DNA from: an uncultured Clostridium sp.
GTDB lineage: Bacteria > Bacillota > Clostridia > TANB77 > CAG-508
Assembly: GCA_950059165.1 (NCBI GenBank)
Contig: CATLUC010000092.1
Location: forward strand, 1 to 6,420
Length of the DNA stretch: 6,420 bases
Reading direction: 5' to 3'
This document shows, in pieces, positions 4,875 to 6,420 of the stretch (positions are counted from its first letter, which is position 1; each line of letters begins with the position of its first letter). The position numbers were made by a program, and so were the translations under genes. The notes below the pieces were generated by a model. The model made no database searches and was not told where the DNA came from. It saw nothing but the letters and a program-made list of their open reading frames with translations.

Positions 4875-5898
4875 ATGAATATTATAGAAATAAAACAAAT
4901 AATTACAAATCAACTACTAGAAAAAGGCATACAAAATGCTGGAATTTACATATTAGAAAAACCATTTGGATATGTAGCACAAATAGGATATAAAGACGAA
5001 AAAGGAAGAGAAAACTACTTAAATACAATACTTGACACAAACGGAAATACCATATACCAATTAAGTCCACTAAACATATACGCAACAGGACCAATATATA
5101 AAACAGAAACCCGTGAAGTAACAGACTACAAACGGACGAAAACATACATATCAAACAAATGCAATAGTACAGTACGCAGAACTAGACGAAAACCACTTTC
5201 TTATACCAAAATTAATAAATGACAAATCAGCAAGTGTATTATTTTCAATTGATGAAAATAATAATATAACAAAAAAAGAAGAAATAGAAGGAGGCATACT
5301 AGGAGATGAAACACCAAATAAAGATTTAGAAAAACAAAAGCAATTATTAATACGAAGATATACAAACGAAGAAATGGGAGAATACAAAGAATTCTTTTAC
5401 TCATGGAATAAAAATTGCAGAACATCAGACATATGGGATGATATAACATTACCAAATGACATAGGTGGAACCTTTACAATATTACAACGTATGAAAGTAG
5501 AACCTGAATTAGCAAAAGAAATAAGAACATATATCGAAAAAAACAACATATATCTTGCAACAATGAGTGTAACAGCAAAAGATAAAGAAGAAAACTTAAA
5601 TTTTCTATGCTTTATTGGAGCAGATGGAATACCAATAAGTGATTTAACATGTATAAACAAACAAAATAATATATACAAATATGAAGTAAAAGGAAAAATA
5701 GGAGAAGTAGACAAAAAAAGAGAAGAACTACAACAACAACTAGACAAACGAGCAAACGAAAGGGAAAAAAATAAAACAAACCTAATAGAAAATTTCTTTA
5801 AAATGTCAGGTCTACCAATGAAAGAAGAAGAAAAAAGACTAGAAAGTAAACTAAAAGGAAGTAATTACGGTGAGGACGATGACGAAATAATTATTTAA
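4875..5898 (+). pseudogene. Unrecognised cytoplasmic protein gene with a frameshift
   Basis: Two open frames make one gene of about 340 codons. Frame one runs from the ATG at 4875 and is convincing to about 5120, after which it drifts into odd codons (CGG, TGC, CGC) and stops at 5222. The +1 frame is closed by TAA at 5119-5121 and then open from 5122 to 5898, reading AIVQYAELDENHFLIPKLIN from 5161 on. The break is therefore near 5119-5135. An ATG at 5374 opens the second part but has no ribosome binding site and is probably internal. The total span is one base over a multiple of three. GGAGGGTGG, inside the end of the SDR gene, serves as ribosome binding site for the ATG touching its stop. 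No signal peptide or membrane helix is visible. Near the C-terminus is a charged, coiled-coil-like helix (EVDKKREELQQQLDKRANE) and an acidic tail (GEDDDEIII). No family is recognised. A sequencing error is a serious alternative to true decay. Confidence 0.75.
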
Positions 5899-5916
5899 AC
5901 TATTACAAAACATAAA

Positions 5917-5945
5917 AAGGACAATTAAACTTGTCCTTCTTTTTT
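5917..5945. terminator. Bidirectional terminator between convergent genes
   Basis: AAGGACAA (5917-5924) and TTGTCCTT (5931-5938) form a perfect 8-bp stem with a 6-nt loop. On the + strand a run of T (5940-5945) follows after one C; on the minus strand the A-tract 5914-5918 gives the T-run. It can end both the + strand SDR operon and the minus strand gene. The TAA of the minus strand gene (5925-5927) lies in the loop. Confidence 0.85.
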
Positions 5946-6420
5946 CTCTAACTTTCTTTTATAATTTCCAGAAATAATCTTTGGAAGATAAGTAATAAGC
6001 TTATAAACAGCCAAGCGAACCTTCTTACTCCACAAATAAGACCTACGAAGTTTTCTAGCAGAACCAAGAGCAACAGGCTCATCCTCCAAAACTAACAACT
6101 CATGTTGAACCTTTTCAAGTGGAAAAATATAATTTTCCCCATCATTATTATCCCAAGCATCATTCTCATTCTTAAAACAAAAATTAAAAGAATCCCCCTC
6201 TAAAAGTTGAAGTTCAGCTTGAAAACCTAAATCAGTCTTTTCCATAGTAACATCATTAACATTATCCCAATTAAGACCAAAACCATAATGAATAGAAACT
6301 TCTTCAGAAGCCTCTTGAAAAAGCTTACCTGTATAAGATATCTTAACCTTAGTATTTTCAACTAATTTATCAGTATTAAAAAAAATATTTTTAGATAATT
6401 CAATTCCATTTCTCACCTTA
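5925..6420 (-). CDS. CBM25/CBM53-like starch-binding protein, 5' end at or beyond window edge
   Basis: At least 163 residues are visible from a GTG at 6416, but the frame is open to the edge and no ribosome binding site can be checked, so the true start may lie outside. With the GTG as residue 1, residues 20-100 form a beta-sandwich carbohydrate-binding module of the CBM25/CBM53 kind: KVKISYTGKLF, then EEVSIHYGFGLNWDNV, VTMEKTDLGFQAEL, and the hallmark AWDNNDGENY at 87-96. These modules bind starch or glycogen. The C-terminal third (121-160) is strongly basic with conserved-looking segments (KLRRSYLWSKK, KIISGNYKRKLEKK), perhaps an amphipathic helix that contacts membrane, nucleic acid or a partner. 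No catalytic domain is present. Codons are mostly T-ending (GAT, AAT, TTT), unlike the + strand genes. A role in glycogen or starch handling is inferred. Confidence 0.8.
   Translation of the reverse strand, partial: KVRNGIELSKNIFFNTDKLVENTKVKISYTGKLFQEASEEVSIHYGFGLNWDNVNDVTMEKTDLGFQAELQLLEGDSFNFCFKNENDAWDNNDGENYIFPLEKVQHELLVLEDEPVALGSARKLRRSYLWSKKVRLAVYKLITYLPKIISGNYKRKLEKKEGQV

Noticed and set aside
5100..5160. Programmed +1 frameshift
   Set aside because: No slippery run, no recognisable stop-codon pausing site in the zero frame and no clear downstream structure; decay or sequence error is simpler.
1..6420. CRISPR array
   Set aside because: No regularly spaced direct repeats with unique spacers; the short repeats found are paired copies only.

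Overview
The window reads as chromosomal DNA from a low-GC Gram-positive bacterium, most likely an uncultured member of the Clostridia. Supporting signs are very AT-rich genes, strong AGGAGG-type ribosome binding sites, tRNA genes that encode their own CCA ends, and intrinsic hairpin/T-run terminators. The clostridial placement is an inference from composition and protein style; no taxonomic marker gene is present.

Region by region. (1) Positions 1-318 hold the end of a tRNA cluster on the + strand: a 5'-truncated tRNA-Lys(TTT), tRNA-Glu(TTC) and tRNA-Thr(TGT), with A/T hairpins in the spacers and a terminator at 321-365. (2) Positions 319-1476 are bounded by the intact tRNA-Thr and by a 44-bp copy of its 3' half (1433-1476, one mismatch). 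This geometry is typical of tyrosine-recombinase attachment sites. Between the copies are a run of hairpins, a minus-strand terminator and a minus-strand HAD-family hydrolase gene broken by an in-frame TAA. No integrase is present, so this looks like an element remnant or a passive cassette. (3) Positions 1477-1692 are non-coding and contain a second copy of the tRNA terminator, with compensatory changes, and short repeats. (4) Positions 1693-4090 carry three envelope-associated genes on the + strand: a membrane protein with a SmpA/OmlA (BamE-like) C-terminal domain, a membrane-anchored XRE-type regulator with an extracytoplasmic domain, and a signal-anchored protein with a C-terminal bacterial Ig-like (Big_14-like) domain. 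(5) Positions 4164-5898 hold a short-chain dehydrogenase closely resembling YmfI, the elongation factor P 5-aminopentanone reductase. It abuts an unrecognised gene that carries a frameshift. (6) Positions 5925-6420, minus strand, hold the 3' part of a gene with a CBM25/CBM53-like starch-binding module. It converges on the preceding gene, and a bidirectional terminator overlaps its stop codon.

How the genes work together: the SDR and the frameshifted gene are very probably co-transcribed (stop codon directly followed by ATG). The three envelope genes appear to have separate transcription signals: a promoter before the XRE gene, and a terminator plus promoter between the XRE gene and the Ig-like gene. 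They may be only loosely related. The + strand genes have an extreme preference for A and C at third codon positions, while the two minus-strand genes favour T-ending codons. This suggests strong replication-strand skew.

I see no clear new defence or mobile system. The most distinctive signals are the tRNA-Thr attachment-like duplication with its paired, covarying terminators, and the frameshifted gene coupled to the YmfI-like reductase.
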